Source: Oreohelix idahoensis
Lineage: Eukaryota > Mollusca > Gastropoda > Stylommatophora > Oreohelicidae
Assembly (NCBI GenBank): GCA_024509875.1
Contig: JAMPIV010012281.1
Location: 118,384-182,383 of the forward strand
DNA length: 64,000 nucleotides
Direction: 5' to 3'
The notes below the pieces were generated by a model. That model made no database searches and was not told the DNA's origin. It worked only from the letters and a program-made list of their open reading frames with translations. Both the position numbers and the translations under genes were made by a program. Below, one piece after another: positions 1 to 11,769 of this stretch (positions are counted from its first letter, which is position 1; each line of letters opens with the position of its first letter).

Positions 1-172
1 CGCTTGTGTAAACATGGCTCGATTGGTTAGACCCGCCAATATAGTCAATTAGGAGCGTCAGGTCAGCACCACATTTTCAAATAAACTTTCTAAAGCAACA
101 GTGCGTTGAGATTCAGCTTATATTTTTCTAAATAAAAGCCTGAGACAGTGGCAGGTCGGATTTTGTGCCTAT

Positions 173-519
173 TCATTGCCAGTCAACGTAATTCTGTATT
201 ATTTCCATGAATTGTGGGACTGTGGTCCTAAAGTTATTGAGCAGCACCTGGTCTGAGCTTTGCTGAATCTGGAGGCTGACAGCATACTCCTGGGTCCAGA
301 TAGCGACTTGTGAGGTGTCTTCAGAACACAGGGGAGCAATCGAGCAGAGGAGTCTTTTCCTGCCACCATCACGAAAGTTAAGCCTCTGTGGCCAGTGGAG
401 CTCAACATTATGTGTCCCCTCAAAAATTGACATTTTAGTAAAAAAGAGGGACAATACCTTGTTTAAATTGACAGGAACTGTGAACTTTTCCCCCATACTA
501 TTTCCCAGATAAACAAACA
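173..519 (-). CDS. terminal coding exon of an unidentified host gene (partial)
   Basis: An open frame of about 115 codons on the minus strand ends in TGA at 175-173. It has no ATG near its upstream end: the frame is closed by a stop just upstream, and a plausible AG splice acceptor lies at 521-520, so I read it as a last exon starting at 519. The encoded segment is of mixed polar and hydrophobic composition, with stretches such as LNKVLSLFFTKMSIFEG and a C-terminus ending NYVDWQ. It does not look like any transposon protein elsewhere in the window. I do not recognise the family. It is GC-richer than the AT-rich sequence on its 5' side, which fits a real exon. Upstream exons would lie at higher coordinates and the 3' UTR runs off the left edge. 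A chance ORF cannot be excluded. Confidence 0.45.
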
Positions 520-1474
520 CTTGAAGTCATGATGACAAATAATAACATAGCTTGAAAAAACAAAACCAGTATTACCTCATAGTACTACTACACAACTGAC
601 ACACATAGGATAATATTAATAAAATATGTCACTACAAGGTTCATAGTTATAAATTATGTATATATAAATTGTGATTACAATTAATTGTGATTCCTGGTTC
701 ACTTTGTAGTTGAATCAGGACATATATTAGTGAAAGTAATTAATACATATATATTTGAAACTTTACCAGTGACTCATTTAAGATAGTCTTATAGAATGTT
801 AAATGTGTGTGAGTGTCACAGTGAAGAAGTACGGGCAGCGTTGACGTAGCTGGTGAGTCCTTTTTAGGGCAAGTCCTTATCGGGGCTTTGTGCTAGCAGG
901 TGGATAATGTTAGTCCTTTTACGGACTTAGTATCTATCAACGCTGACTGGGCTAGCGGTCCTTTTCAGGGCTACTTCATGCTAGCTGATAGAAGCTAGTA
1001 GCCCTTTTCAGGGCTTAGATTTTATCAACACATCGCTTCAGTCAACATAGTTCACTTTTTTTTTAAAAGCAAATTGCGCTCTGATATAACCAATTAGGTT
1101 GAAGGGAACTTGCCTCGCCACAAAAAGGTAAAACCCGCAAACTAAAAAAAAAAAAACTTCCATAGATATAGAAGTTCTATGCTGACTTCATAAACTAAGT
1201 AAATAACCAACCTCAGTGCACTGAATGTTCGCTCTTTGTCACTGACTAACACAGCCTAATGTAAGAAAAGCAGAAACTTTGTATATCCTATTTCTTATGA
1301 ATTATCAATGGATTTTTCCTGCCTTATGCAACGACATCGGCCCCTCACCCAATTTTCATTTACTCTATTTACAGTAATTGACCAGGAGAAATAATGTCAA
1401 AAAATATGTACAGTTCAACACATTATCTACAACTAGAGATAATACAATTCTTTATTTATCGCGATGTCTCGTAT
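520..1474. other. AT-rich non-coding stretch with a stem-loop cluster
   Basis: No supported gene. This would be intron or 5' flank of the 173-519 exon if that exon is real. It contains the stem-loop cluster listed separately (about 855-1015) and A/T homopolymers near 1055 and 1146. Confidence 0.5.
855..1016 (+). repeat. cluster of histone-3'-end-like stem-loops
   Basis: Four short T-loop hairpin-like units occur within about 160 bp. The best, at 1000-1015, is a perfect 6-bp stem (AGCCCT/AGGGCT) closing a TTTC tetraloop. The unit at 957-972 has the same TTTC loop with two G-T wobbles. The one at 912-926 pairs AGTCC with GGACT around a T-rich loop. The one at 857-870 is weak. The geometry (6-bp stem, TTTC loop, A after the loop) is that of metazoan histone mRNA 3' stem-loops, but no histone ORF is nearby. 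Short units containing GCTAGC recur between them, so the cluster may have arisen by tandem duplication. Confidence 0.45.
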
Positions 1475-1592
1475 GTCAGGATGGCCGAGTGGTCTAAGGC
1501 GCCAGACTCAAGGTTCATAACCTTCCCTTTGTCATGGGGACGAGTGTTCTGGTCCACGAATGTGGGCGTGGGTTCAAATCCCACTTCTGACA
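1475..1592 (+). tRNA. tRNA-Leu (CAA) with intron
   Basis: This is a complete nuclear tRNA-Leu(CAA). The 5' end GTCAGGA pairs with the 3' end TTCTGAC(A). The A box follows at about 1482 and the B box GGTTCAAATCC at 1571-1581. The anticodon stem CCAGA (5' side) pairs with TCTGG at about 1548-1552, and the CAA anticodon is followed by an intron of about 34 nt (1513-1546), the usual place for this isoacceptor. The T stem GTGGG/CCCAC is perfect, and a T6 Pol III terminator follows at about 1594-1600. It is the only one of the three copies here that looks fully functional. Confidence 0.9.
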
Positions 1593-2250
1593 ACTTTTTT
1601 AAAAAGTATTTATTATATTTTTCAGCTGTACTTTTCATGTTTCTTTTCAGTAATGCATGCGAACTTGCTTCTTTCTGTCCTTGCAATTTTTCATTTGCAG
1701 TTTTTCCTCTGCATTTGCACTTTCTTCTATTTAATGGTATCTGAATGCAAAATATTTTCACATTGAAAATTGCCTGGACATCTCAAATGTTACAACAACA
1801 ACAAAATATTATTTTATTATTTTTCTTGTCAGAAATCCATCATTTTTTTAATCACAATATTTTTTATTCTGAATAAATTCAACATTAAATTCCATTCTTT
1901 TGCCGGGTCATATTTTCCGGGTCTTGCATTTGTTTCTAACTGTTTTTGAAAATTTGTAATAGCCTACTTCTCTGATTCCCCGCTACATCTTTTTACTTTG
2001 TTTGTTTGTTGTTTTTTTTTTTTTTATCGTCTCTGTTCTCGGTATGTGTTTTGTTACGTATTTTGGAAGCATTACTTGTTTTGGATGACATGTTCTGGAT
2101 GTGCGGTAGCCGGTCCTATGCCCAGCCCTTCTTAATTACCTTCTACGAATTGCCTAGTAGGGCACAGCGTAACAGTTCTTTGCTCTCGTCTCGGGCGAAT
2201 CTTGAAGCATTAATAGCACTATTTTGAGACTTTTCCAGCCAGTCTATGAA
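1593..2250. other. tRNA 3' flank and T-rich intergenic sequence
   Basis: No supported gene. Shortly after the tRNA there is a motif (TTCAGCTGTACTTTTCATG) that recurs as a near copy after the 25422 tRNA-like sequence, so flanks were duplicated with the tRNA. A T-rich tract lies near 2010-2025. Around 2104-2125 a short stretch resembles the reverse complement of an RTE LINE 5' end. The left TSD of LINE A ends this region. Confidence 0.5.
2241..2250 (+). repeat. left TSD of LINE A
   Basis: AGTCTATGAA at 2241-2250 matches AGTCTAAGAA at 6834-6843 in nine of ten bases, bracketing LINE A. Confidence 0.6.
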
Positions 2251-5200
2251 TCGGTGCAGAGTTGAGAGAGATGGCTGAGCATCACAATCCCCCCTGTGTT
2301 GCAGCATGATGAGAACCCAGCATTGCACACTGAGCTTGGGGGGATCACTTGGGCACCAGACTTAATACTGGCTCTTGACTGGATGGCCGCATGCAGGAGA
2401 TTTCTACAATGGAGGGTTGGCAGGTGGTGGGTATCTGGAAGTGGCTCTGTGCAGGACGTGAGGATTCCTTGGGAGAGCCCAGAACCAGAGCACAGCATTG
2501 TGCAAGCTCTGCATAGTTGGAGAGCCCCCTGGATGACGGGGAATGCACAGTGTGCTACCCCACCTATCCCCAACTGCTAACTTAGAACCAGAAGTGGGGT
2601 CCTCTGTATGCGTGCCAGGCCAGGATAAAATGCCTGGGAAAGAGACTGGAGCTCAGAACTCCCTAACTCAAAGTTGCAGGATGGCAGAAAAGCCATGGGA
2701 AAGACAGGGCTATTTTGAAGATAACGCAACCATATTTTCACCATACGAGCTCGGACGCCGCCTCGGTAAACAAGGTCCGCGCAGAGCAGTGACACCCCCA
2801 GGCTGCTTGCGAATAGTCTACTACTGGGAACATAAACAGATTTAGGGATGAGCCCACTCTCCCATTGAACAGGTGCTAAAGTCATAGATACTGGGCCAGA
2901 AGGCGCACCGGAAACCACAGTATCACGCAACTCGCTTTTTTTTTTCTATGGAGAGTACACCGTCAAATAAATCTCGTACTGGTGCTCGCCCTGTGGAGCT
3001 CCACCAGGCAGGTGCAGTGCCGGGCTCTGAGCCTCGACAGAGCCCACCCTCAGCTACTGGAGGACCCTCTAGACCGTCTTGTGGAGTCAGCAGACGGCGG
3101 AGGAGAACTACTGACCAAAACAAAACAGAAAAAGAGAAACCCAGAGTGCCACTTGTCATGATGCACTGGAATGCAGAGGGAGTGAACAGCAAGCAGGCTG
3201 GATACAGCAAAAAGACAGAGCTGGAAAACATCTTGTATGAGAAGCAAGTCAGTGTTTGCTGTATCCAAGAGACTCACTTAAAAGCAGATCAAACCTTTAA
3301 AATAAGGGATATCAATGCTTCAGATCTGACAGAAAAGATAGACGAAAAGGAGGAGTACTTACTCTTGTAAGGAATAACATTCCTGCACACGAAAGGAAAA
3401 CCTTCATGGATGGAGCAGAATATCAGCTGTTGCAGATAAAGGTAGACAAGATGGAAATAGAACTCCTGAACTATTACTGTCCGAACAACAAACCCCTGAG
3501 TCTCAGCTCTATACAGGTACCAGCCACCAACTTTATAGCAGTTGGAGACTTTAATAGCCACTCCCAGAGCTGGGGCTATAACCATCTGGATCACAGAGGT
3601 GAAGAGGTTGAAACTTGGCAAGATGATCACTCCATAATCCTAGTCAATAATGCCACAGATACTCCTACCTTCTACTCCAGAGGATGGCACACAACTTCAA
3701 CACCAGATCTTGCCTTCTCCACACCAGATATAGCTGGATCTATTAATAGAGAAGTAGGAGACCAACTAGGGGGAAGCGACCATCGCCCAATCTTTCTTAC
3801 TGTCCAGAGTGCAACTCTCAGTACAGGCCCAGCCATTACAAGATGGAACTACAAAAAAGCCAACTGGGGTTTATTCAGGCATCAGGTGAACACGCTGCTG
3901 TCTACCCTCAAGGTACAGAACAGAGACATTAATGAAGTGGTTAAAGACTTCAACAGATGCATACTACAAGCTGCAAAAGAAACCATTCCCAAAGGATGCC
4001 GGCGTAACTACATACCATACTGGTCCAGCACACTCCAAGAACGTCAGGAAGCTATGGACAGGGCTAGAAAGGACGCAGAGTCTCAGCCTTCACTTGAAAC
4101 TCACAACAAATGGAAAAAGGCTGTAGCAGAGTTTCAGAGAACAAAGCTAGAAGAAAAAACGGAAAAGCTGGAGAACTAAAACGGCATCGCTGAACCTTGA
4201 GAAAGACGGCAGGAAACTTTGGAGATTAGTCAAGTCTCTAAATGAAGAGCGTTCCTCACCTAGGCAGACTATCACATTGGATGAAGGTGGCAAACTTTTC
4301 AGAGGAAAACAAGCTGCAGACTTGTTTGCTAGAAGATACAGTTCAGAAAGCAACTTACCCATTAACATAGATCATCAGAGAGAGATAAGAAAAGAAATAC
4401 TGGCAACCATGGGACAAACAGATACTCCTGCCCCAATGAGGGAACCCATCACACTAGGAGAACTACAGAAGGCTATTTCCAAGCTTAAGTTTCAAAAGTC
4501 ACCCGGCCCAGACAAAATCAGCAACGAAATGCTAGTAAATCTGAGCTCAGCAGCAAAGACAAAACTGCTTGAGATATTCAACCACAGCTGGTTGAAAGGA
4601 ACGGTACCCCAAGTATGGAGAGAAGCCATCACAATACCCATACTAAAGAAAGGGAAATGTAAGACCGAGGCTGCAAGTTACCGGCCAATCAGTCTCACAA
4701 GCTGTGTTGGGAAGACTATGGAGCGAATAGTCAACCACAGATTGAAACGGTATTTAGAGTCTGAGCAGATCCTGGTGCCGGAACAAGCTGGATTTAGAGA
4801 ATGCTACAGTATAGAAGACCAAGTTACTTACTTGTCTCAAGCAATAGAAGATGCCTTCCAGGAGAAGAAAAAGGTCCTAACGATCTGGGTCGACTTCAAG
4901 CAGGCCTTCGACAAGGTGTGGAAAGATGGCCTCATTGCAAAACTTAGGAGAAGTGGAATCCAAGGCAACATGATGAAATGGATCCAGTCATACTTGCATA
5001 ACAGGAGAACTAGAGTCACTCTTGACGGTCTGCAGAGCAGAAAAGTGTTGCTCCATCAGGGGGTACCTCAAGGAGGAGTAATTTCCCCAACACTCTTCCT
5101 TGTTTACATCAATGACCTGGTGAAAGATCTCCCTGCAGGAGTTAAAGCTGCCTTATATGCAGATGACCTAGTACTCTGGTGCGCTGATGAAAACGTCACC

Positions 5201-6833
5201 ACAGCAAATTATAGAATGCAGCGGGCAGCAGACATGCTAGTGTCATGGGCAGAGAAATGGCTTATCACAATAAACACAGACAAAACCTCCACAACACTGT
5301 TCTCCCTCACCCCCAAGGACAAATCAGCTAACATACACCTAGGGACAACTGTGATCAAGGAAGAAAGCTACCCCACCTATCTTGGGGTGACATTTGACCA
5401 AAGGCTTACATGGAATAAGCATATTGAAAATGCAGAAGGAAAGGCCCGAAGGCGACTAGGCATACTCAGAAAATTAGCAGGTACCAACTGGGGAGCAAAT
5501 GAACGAAATCTAAAGAAGACTTATAATGGAGTAATAAGACCACACTTAGAGTTTAGCTCAGCAGCATGGTCATCATCTGCTAACTCACATCTGCAGTCTT
5601 TGGACAAGGTGCAAAATCAAGCTCTCAGGCTCATTACAGGAGCCATGAAAACTACACCAATAACAGAGATGCAGAAGGTTGCTGGATTACAGACATTGTC
5701 CCATAGAAGAGACACAAAAACCATGATCCAGATGGAAAAGTACAACAGTATGCAAATGCACCCAATGAAGGCAAGACTAGATGATCTGGCATTGGGACGT
5801 CTAAAGCGTAGCAGCTTTGTGCATCGGGGGAAAAGACTTATAAGACAGCATCAAGAAGACCTATCCATGAAGACAACACCACTGAAGCCCACCCTATACC
5901 CTGTACCATGGGAGCAGGCCAGCAGTGCCCTCCAAATTAATACATCAGTCAGTGGTCTCACAAGTGGATGTGAGTATAATGATCTGCAAAAACGAACTGC
6001 TACATTGAGTATGATCCAAGAAAGCTATCCCGATCAATCATGGATACATGCCTATACAGATGGATCAGCAACTAATGCTGTTAGGAATGGAGGTGCCGGT
6101 ATCTTTATCTCATATCCTGACAACCACTATGAGACTAGGCACATTCCCACTGGTAAATTCTGTTCCAACTATACAGCTGAGGTTCAAGCTCTAGAGCAAG
6201 CTGCAAATATGATTTATAACACCAACTCTGACTGCCACCAGGTAGTCATCCTCACAGATGCACTGTCTGTCCTGCAAGCTCTCAAGGGTGGTAAACTCCC
6301 GCATCTGAGAAATGAACTAAACAAGTAGCTGCCAAAAAGAGAACCATACTTCAGTGGGTACCATCTCATTGTGGTGTACCCGGAAATGAAAAGGCAGATA
6401 AACTTGCAAAAAAGGGAGGAGAATGTGAACAAGAAGATAATGAAGTCACATACTTTGAGAAAAAGAGAGCTATCCAGACTATCAGAAGAGAACAGAACCA
6501 ACCCAAAGACGACTATCACACTCTCGACCGGCAGGGACAGATAACTATTTTTCGACTCAGGACAGGGCATAACAAACTGAATAAACACATGCACAAGCTA
6601 CGATTGTCTGCTTCACCACTGTGCACATGTGGATTAAACGAACAAACTGCTGAGCATGTTCTACAGGACTGTCCTCTGTATGACCAGTTAAGAAAGATAT
6701 ACTGGCCCAATGACGCAACACTAAACTCAAAGCTATATGGAGTTAAAGAGGAACTTCAAACAACAGTCGAATTCATCATGAGAACTCGTCTGACGGTGTA
6801 ATCATCAAAGATGCGATCGCAAGAAGAAGATGA
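2251..6833 (+). mobile_element. I-superfamily LINE, copy A (5'-truncated, degenerate)
   Basis: This non-LTR retrotransposon is nearly identical to copy C on the other strand (53476 down to 48986). It starts abruptly at 2251, where C continues further 5', so A is 5'-truncated. About 700 bp of apparently untranslated 5' sequence precedes the ORF, and no ORF1 is visible. The 3' end is a GAAGAAGA-type tail at about 6820-6833, followed by the right TSD. A domain order of AP endonuclease, reverse transcriptase, RNase H and a C-terminal Cys/His motif places it in the I superfamily (I/Nimb-like), by family knowledge. Confidence 0.85.
2949..6801 (+). pseudogene. LINE A polyprotein (endonuclease-RT-RNase H), frameshifted
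   Basis: The reading frame begins at the ATG at 2949 and can be followed by comparison with copy C to the TAA at 6801. The endonuclease opens with a MHWNAEGVNSK motif and has QETHL, GDFNSHSQ and GSDHRP motifs. The RT has AGFRECYS, a GVPQGG motif and the YADD catalytic box near 5155-5170. RNase H begins with YTDGSATNAVRNGGAG near 6055 and includes SHCGVPGNEKAD near 6365. A C-terminal CTCG...H...C motif is near 6625-6670. Frame changes near 3308, 4160 and 6325 break it into four pieces, so it cannot encode the full protein. Changes relative to C are otherwise few. Confidence 0.85.
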
Positions 6834-7429
6834 AGTCTAAGAATCTGTATAGAAAACGATTTGTAGGCTTGGAGAACGTGTAAAGAAAAAAAAAAAACAA
6901 CCAGGATAGATGAATTGTTTTAACGCTGACAGTGTCCATACATAAAAGTCATTTAAATGTCAAACTTGCTTCAGAAAAAATATACGCGGGCTTGGACTGT
7001 GCACCCCTGACACATGCTCACTTATGAGTTTGAACCTCAGCCTGATAGAACTCTATAAGAAACTCTATACAGAGTGATAAATTATGAAATGACCAAGAGT
7101 TTTATCAGGTTCCTTCTTCCTCGTTCGTCTTCAGACGTCTACATTAATGACTAATGAATGCAGTAGTCAGCTCAAGGTTCCTGACATCGTCAAACAAGTT
7201 TTCATGGAGTGAAATAGGTTGTTGCCATATTCTACTCCGTTCATTGTTGTATGTTGCGCAGGACTGCAGCAGATCTTAGGATCTCATGGGGCTGATGCCA
7301 TAGGTACAGAGATATGTTGCACCAATCATGTACGGTACCTGTGGTACGGATTGTACCACAATCTGTTGTGTCCAGTGCGTAGCCGAAAAAATCATGACCT
7401 GGTCTCGTCTACACAGCTGATGAGAGGCA
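6834..7429. other. intergenic sequence after LINE A
   Basis: Begins with the right TSD (6834-6843) of LINE A. A poly-A run lies at about 6885-6898. No supported gene. Confidence 0.5.
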
Positions 7430-7745
7430 TCATTTGTTATATGGCCGGTGATGTCCTTCCCATTTGGTCTTTAATGTAGCTTTTATAGTTGTTTTTGCCA
7501 TTTCATAAGTTGTCCCTAAATCATTTTGTTTTACTGTTTCACCTTCCTTAGAGAGTTTGTCTACCTCCTCGTTACCTTGAAAGTTAGATACACGAACAAG
7601 TGGGAAACTAAGCATCCAGGCCACCAGAAAACAAAAAAAAGTTGTGCATATTACCAGTTGAACAATGAAGAAGTGGTGACCTTCAGATTCTGCTCAGGTC
7701 ACAAGAGATTGAGATATCATCTATTCAACAAGCTATTCTTGTATA
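7430..7745. mobile_element. I-type LINE fragment with 5' inversion
   Basis: The minus strand of about 7430-7624 encodes the end of an RNase H domain, with NFQGNEEVDKLSKEG corresponding to PGNExADxLAKEG in the intact LINEs, continuing to AKTTIKATLKTKWEGHH. The very next part of the same protein family (NNEEVVTFRFCSGHKRLRYHLFN, matching RxQxTIFRLRTGHNRL) is encoded on the plus strand from about 7650 to 7740. The two halves are thus consecutive in the protein but inverted in the DNA, as in twin-primed LINE insertions. Both parts are short and decayed. Confidence 0.65.
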
Positions 7746-7833
7746 TTTCTCCATTTCTAATTCGAAAGTATTGCAAGCTTACCGTATGGTTACTGTCTTA
7801 GAAATTAATACATTACTTATATTACTATGACAT

Positions 7834-8061
7834 GAGCCGCGGTAGCGCAGTGATTAGTGCACTGGCTTCCTAGCTCGGTGGTCCATAGTTCGATCCCCAG
7901 TTGAGGTGGGGTTTTTTATTTTTTTTATTTAGACCGCAAACGGCTCTGGAGTCGACCCAGCCTCATGAATTGGATACCAGAGCAACTGTGGGAAGGTAGG
8001 CGGCCGGCGTGATGCTGACCACATCACCCCTAGTGTGCCGATGGTCAAGAAAATATGGGCC
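7834..8061 (+). mobile_element. tRNA-derived SINE, 5' part (interrupted)
   Basis: The SINE head is tRNA-like, with GGTAGCGCAGTGATTAGTGC as A-box region and a GTTCGATCCCC B-box near 7890. The body is highly similar to the minus-strand SINE at 33683-34052. It stops at GGGCC (8057-8061), where the LTR retrotransposon is inserted, and resumes at 14052. Confidence 0.8.
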
Positions 8062-10247
8062 TGTCGTAGATTTCCGATAGGAGAATTAAGACTAGGTTTG
8101 GTCCCTTCTGAATAGGTTTGAATGGGTGATAGACTCAGTGAGAGTTAGTGAAAGGTAATAGAATTTCCACACACGTGAGATGATAGATTTGATATAGTGG
8201 CTGTCTCTGAAAGCGAAAAGAATTCTTCTCTCTCTCACCTATCTTCTACAACAGTTGTTACAGCGTCAGACAGACTACACCAATATACATATTACGTATA
8301 TTTCTATCACTCACAGGCACGCACATACACGTGACGACAGGTAAACACACAGACGTGGGAAAACTATAACAATGATATATATATTATCTAGAACGAGCTG
8401 ACCAAACACGATTATTAAGTTCAAGAGCGATTTTATTATCAGGAAAAATCGGCTCACAACATCAAAGAAAGTACATCAAGGAAAATACATATACACATAG
8501 TCATAAAAATCAAGGAAATGTTGCAAGGATGATAGCCCCGTTATAGTGTTAACTCTAGGTTTAGCCCGGCCCCGTTAAGAGAACAGATGATGGCGCCCGA
8601 GTCACAGATACATAGAGTTTGATTCTAAGAGTTGTCTTTGTTTTATCTCGTAATTATATGCACAGAGTTTGAAAAAAATCTGATTTAACCTAAGACAAAA
8701 ACACAAGAACTCTAGCCTTAGCAACAAATTATGCAGATTGGAAAGAAAAAAAATTAGGACAGCAACAGGGTGTCAAAGATATAATAGTGAAAATATCACT
8801 CAGACCAGCGTACACTCATTCATTCCGCCATGGCTTCTCATTCAGGTACTCACGACTTTGCTCGCTGCCTCTTGGAACACACTGATTTTAGATCTTTACA
8901 CAGACTAAAAAAAAATGCAGTCTTCTGCCAAGAAGTCCCCAGTTCCAAAAGACGTATTTAACTCGGAGTCTCCGGGAACGACTACTTGGGTGTGCAAATT
9001 TGTTCAAATGTCTGATTAAGTCACCTAACAATTATTCCAGGCGCGGGAGTTAGCAGAGCACAGTGTCAATAGCGTAGGTTTCTAGAAATGATGAATGTCA
9101 GGTCGGTGCCTTCCCTCAGTATAGGATTCACTTTAGTCACACCACAGATTTGTCCACAAATATATATATATATAGATAGTCGGGAAATGTTAGTTAATAC
9201 TTGAAGTATTACGCGCCACCAGGCAGAAAGATTACGTAGAGTTTCTAGAAGAAATTAAGATCTGGCTCCAAGGTCCAGTATTTATCATTACAGTCTTTGA
9301 AAACCCGTTATTGGGATATTAGTATTTCTGTCTAACTTGCACCGTCAGATCAGTGTTACTTGAGAAAACCCACGTGGTTCAAAATAAGGACTGTCTATTT
9401 CTTCACAAGTATGGAAACTACTACTAGGTGCTGGTAAAGTTAGGGTCACCCCAAAACTTTCACTCAACCACAGAATTACAGGTAGTCGCACAACTTAAGA
9501 ATAAAAATGCTGAAAATATTTCTGGAAGTCTAGAAGTTCGACAAATTGCCGAAACAAACTGAGATCTTCGCTAACAGCTATTCTGTTTACGAGCAACCTA
9601 TCACTGTGAGTCTATGAGCGAGAATGAAATTAAAGTTTCAAACTTGGCCAATATCTTAAAATCAGACAAAGGGCCCAAACTTATTTCGCCAAGCGAAATT
9701 TTCTCCCCTACTCCCAACATTTACGTCCGCTTAACGCGTGTCGTAACTGTCACCTACTGACCACGATGTACGCGTGTCAGTTTCAAATCCCAGACCGCCT
9801 GACTCCATTGCAGGGCCGTTTTCACACTACAGCTGACCATGGCCCAAGTGAGCGCCGTGTCAGTTTGGGATTTTCCAGACCAATGTCTGGATACTGACCG
9901 GTGCAGATGTAAAGTATCACACCTCACCGGGACTTATGCCGAAAAGAAGCTCGCGCGCTCGGTGAGAATGTAGACGATTTGCTACGTCCTATGTTCAGCG
10001 AACCGACTTATCACGCCTTCTGACGCCCTGCAGCCCTGACATCTACGTAATATCGTCCTAGCGCGATTCTCAGTTTTGAGAAAGAAACAGGTAAAGTTTG
10101 CGAATTATATGAAAATAATATTCGCAAAACGAATGGATGAAAAATATACAGGAAAAAATGAAATACAGAGATAATAAAAGAGAGAATTTGGGTGAACGAA
10201 TAGGAAGAAGATGTAGGAAATTAAATGAATATAAACCCTACGTGACA
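8062..10247 (-). repeat. 3' LTR (left copy)
   Basis: 2186 bp, TGTCGTAG...GTGACA on the plus strand. Near-identical to 11867-14051; seen differences include an A/G at about 8130 and homopolymer length changes. By element orientation this is the 3' LTR. Confidence 0.88.
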
Positions 10248-10248
10248 G

Positions 10249-10264
10249 AGCCTCCCCCCTTTAA
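10249..10264 (-). promoter_or_regulatory. polypurine tract of LTR element
   Basis: On the minus strand a run AAAGGGGGGAGGCTC directly precedes the LTR start TGTCACGT. This is the expected position and composition of a plus-strand primer, and it fixes the element's orientation. Confidence 0.75.
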
Positions 10265-10374
10265 GATATGGAAGCACTCCATGTCTACGTTATGGAGTTT
10301 AATTTCCTATAACCGTAGCTTCGGGGTGTCTGTCCTCTTCCCTCTCATCTTCCCCCTCCATCTCTGTCCAATTC

Positions 10375-10912
10375 CTACTCAAGTCCACTCCTCAAAGTTT
10401 CCTTCCCCTGGAATGTCTCATATGCGCGCTTGAAAGAGCGTCGCCGCTTCTGACATTTTTGAAAGATTTCCTGTGATAGCGGTGGAATATCCCTGCCACT
10501 ATCGTCATCTTCGTCAGTTTTGGCGATCGTCAGGAGATGGTCGGAGGTTGGCACTGGTTTTTCCAAGTATCTCTTTAAGAGATTTAAATGGAAAACCTTC
10601 TCCTTTCCTTCAATAGAGATCTGGTAGTTAGCCTTAGAGATCTTTTTCAGGACGGTAAACGGCCCTTGCCATCCGATCTTCAGTTGGTTGTTCTCGGTAG
10701 GGAGCAACACCAAAACTTTCTCTCCTGCTTCCAGTTCTCTCTCTTCCGCGACTTTCCTGTATCGGTTAGCGTGCTTGGTGCGTGCTCGCTTAAAGTTAGT
10801 CGTTGCTAGGTCCCAGCCTAGTTTCAACCTTTCCTTTAAAACCGACACATATTTACTTGCTGAGACGACTGTCTCATCCGCCTTCTCGTCTGTCAGAGAC
10901 TGAAGTAAGGCT
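10375..10912 (-). pseudogene. C-terminal integrase fragment of LTR-element pol
   Basis: An open frame continuing upstream to about 10912 encodes the last part of a retroviral-type integrase. It includes a KRARTKHANRYRK helix and then the C-terminal small-barrel signature KVLVLLPTENNQLKIGWQGP followed by FTVLKKISKANYQI and FHLNLLKRY. These are typical of Ty3/gypsy and related pol C-termini. The catalytic core (DDE), RT and protease are absent. Upstream, near 10890-10915, the sequence passes directly into gag-like sequence in another frame, so this is a deletion junction. The first ATG (10848) is internal and probably not a true start. Confidence 0.75.
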
Positions 10913-11117
10913 TCAAGCGGGCCCCCTCTTCCCTCTCACTAGCTTCTGCTTCTTTCCTCTTGAGTTCTTCTTTTTCCTCTTTAGCTTCAGCTGCTTTCCT
11001 CTCCGCATCATATCTCTCAAGTTTGTCTCTGACAAAAGCTTTCGCTTCCTCTCCTTCCAGTCCCTCCTCTCTCGCTTCGTCCCTGAGGAGTTGTCTAAGC
11101 TTTGCCCTCTCGGCCAT
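10893..11117 (-). pseudogene. N-terminal gag-like fragment of LTR element
   Basis: The frame starts with an ATG at 11117, about 750 bp inside the 5' LTR. It encodes a highly charged Glu/Lys/Arg/Ala-rich helix (RQLLRDEAREEGLEGEEAKA, then FVRDKLERYDAERKAAEAKE) of the kind that begins many Ty3/gypsy gag proteins of invertebrates. It runs into the integrase fragment at the deletion junction and is cut off after about 70 residues. The similarly organised start of the ORF at 61771 supports the gag reading. Confidence 0.6.
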
Positions 11118-11769
11118 ATTATGTCAGTGACTGAGACTGTTGGAGAAAGAAAATAGGAAAAAGAATAACCTGGTTCCTACCACTTACGAGAAAAAAATTA
11201 CCAAAAAAAAATCAAAAGATGATATATTTAACCCTGGGATACCTCCTCCAAAGTAAAATCTAACTATCGCTGCTATTATCGGCAATAAAGCACTTAATGC
11301 AAAACACGACTACGCCAACTAAATGGTAGTTAAGATTACTTCTGAAAAATAAGTTGCTACAGTGGAAAAGCAAAAGAATATTGCAAAAATTAAAGAGAAA
11401 AATAATCCCTTAATTTTTAAAAATCCACTATAAGTTCGCCCCTGAAGTCAGATCGGGTAAGGGAGGGAATTAATCTGGACAAAAAGTCCGAAACACACTC
11501 CTTAACTTAGTTCAAACGCCGTTCTGCCTCAGTACCCAGTGAATGTTATACACTCACCACTTTACCAGCATTTAGTATTACAATCAGCAGTTAACATATA
11601 TCCCGACAAATCAACCTGTAACCAAAATGTATATTATTCAAAGATGCTGTGGAAAAAAAACTTATTAGTTTGTGTGGTCAGCACGCCCGTAAACAGATCG
11701 CTAGTCTAGGGGGTAATTATTTAAAGATATAACAACTCACAAGACATCACACTCTTACTCTATATCAGA

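Noticed and set aside
10137..10433. ORF crossing the end of the left LTR
   Set aside because: Its first part repeats at 13941 inside the right LTR and then diverges at the LTR boundary; composition is random-like and no motif is visible.
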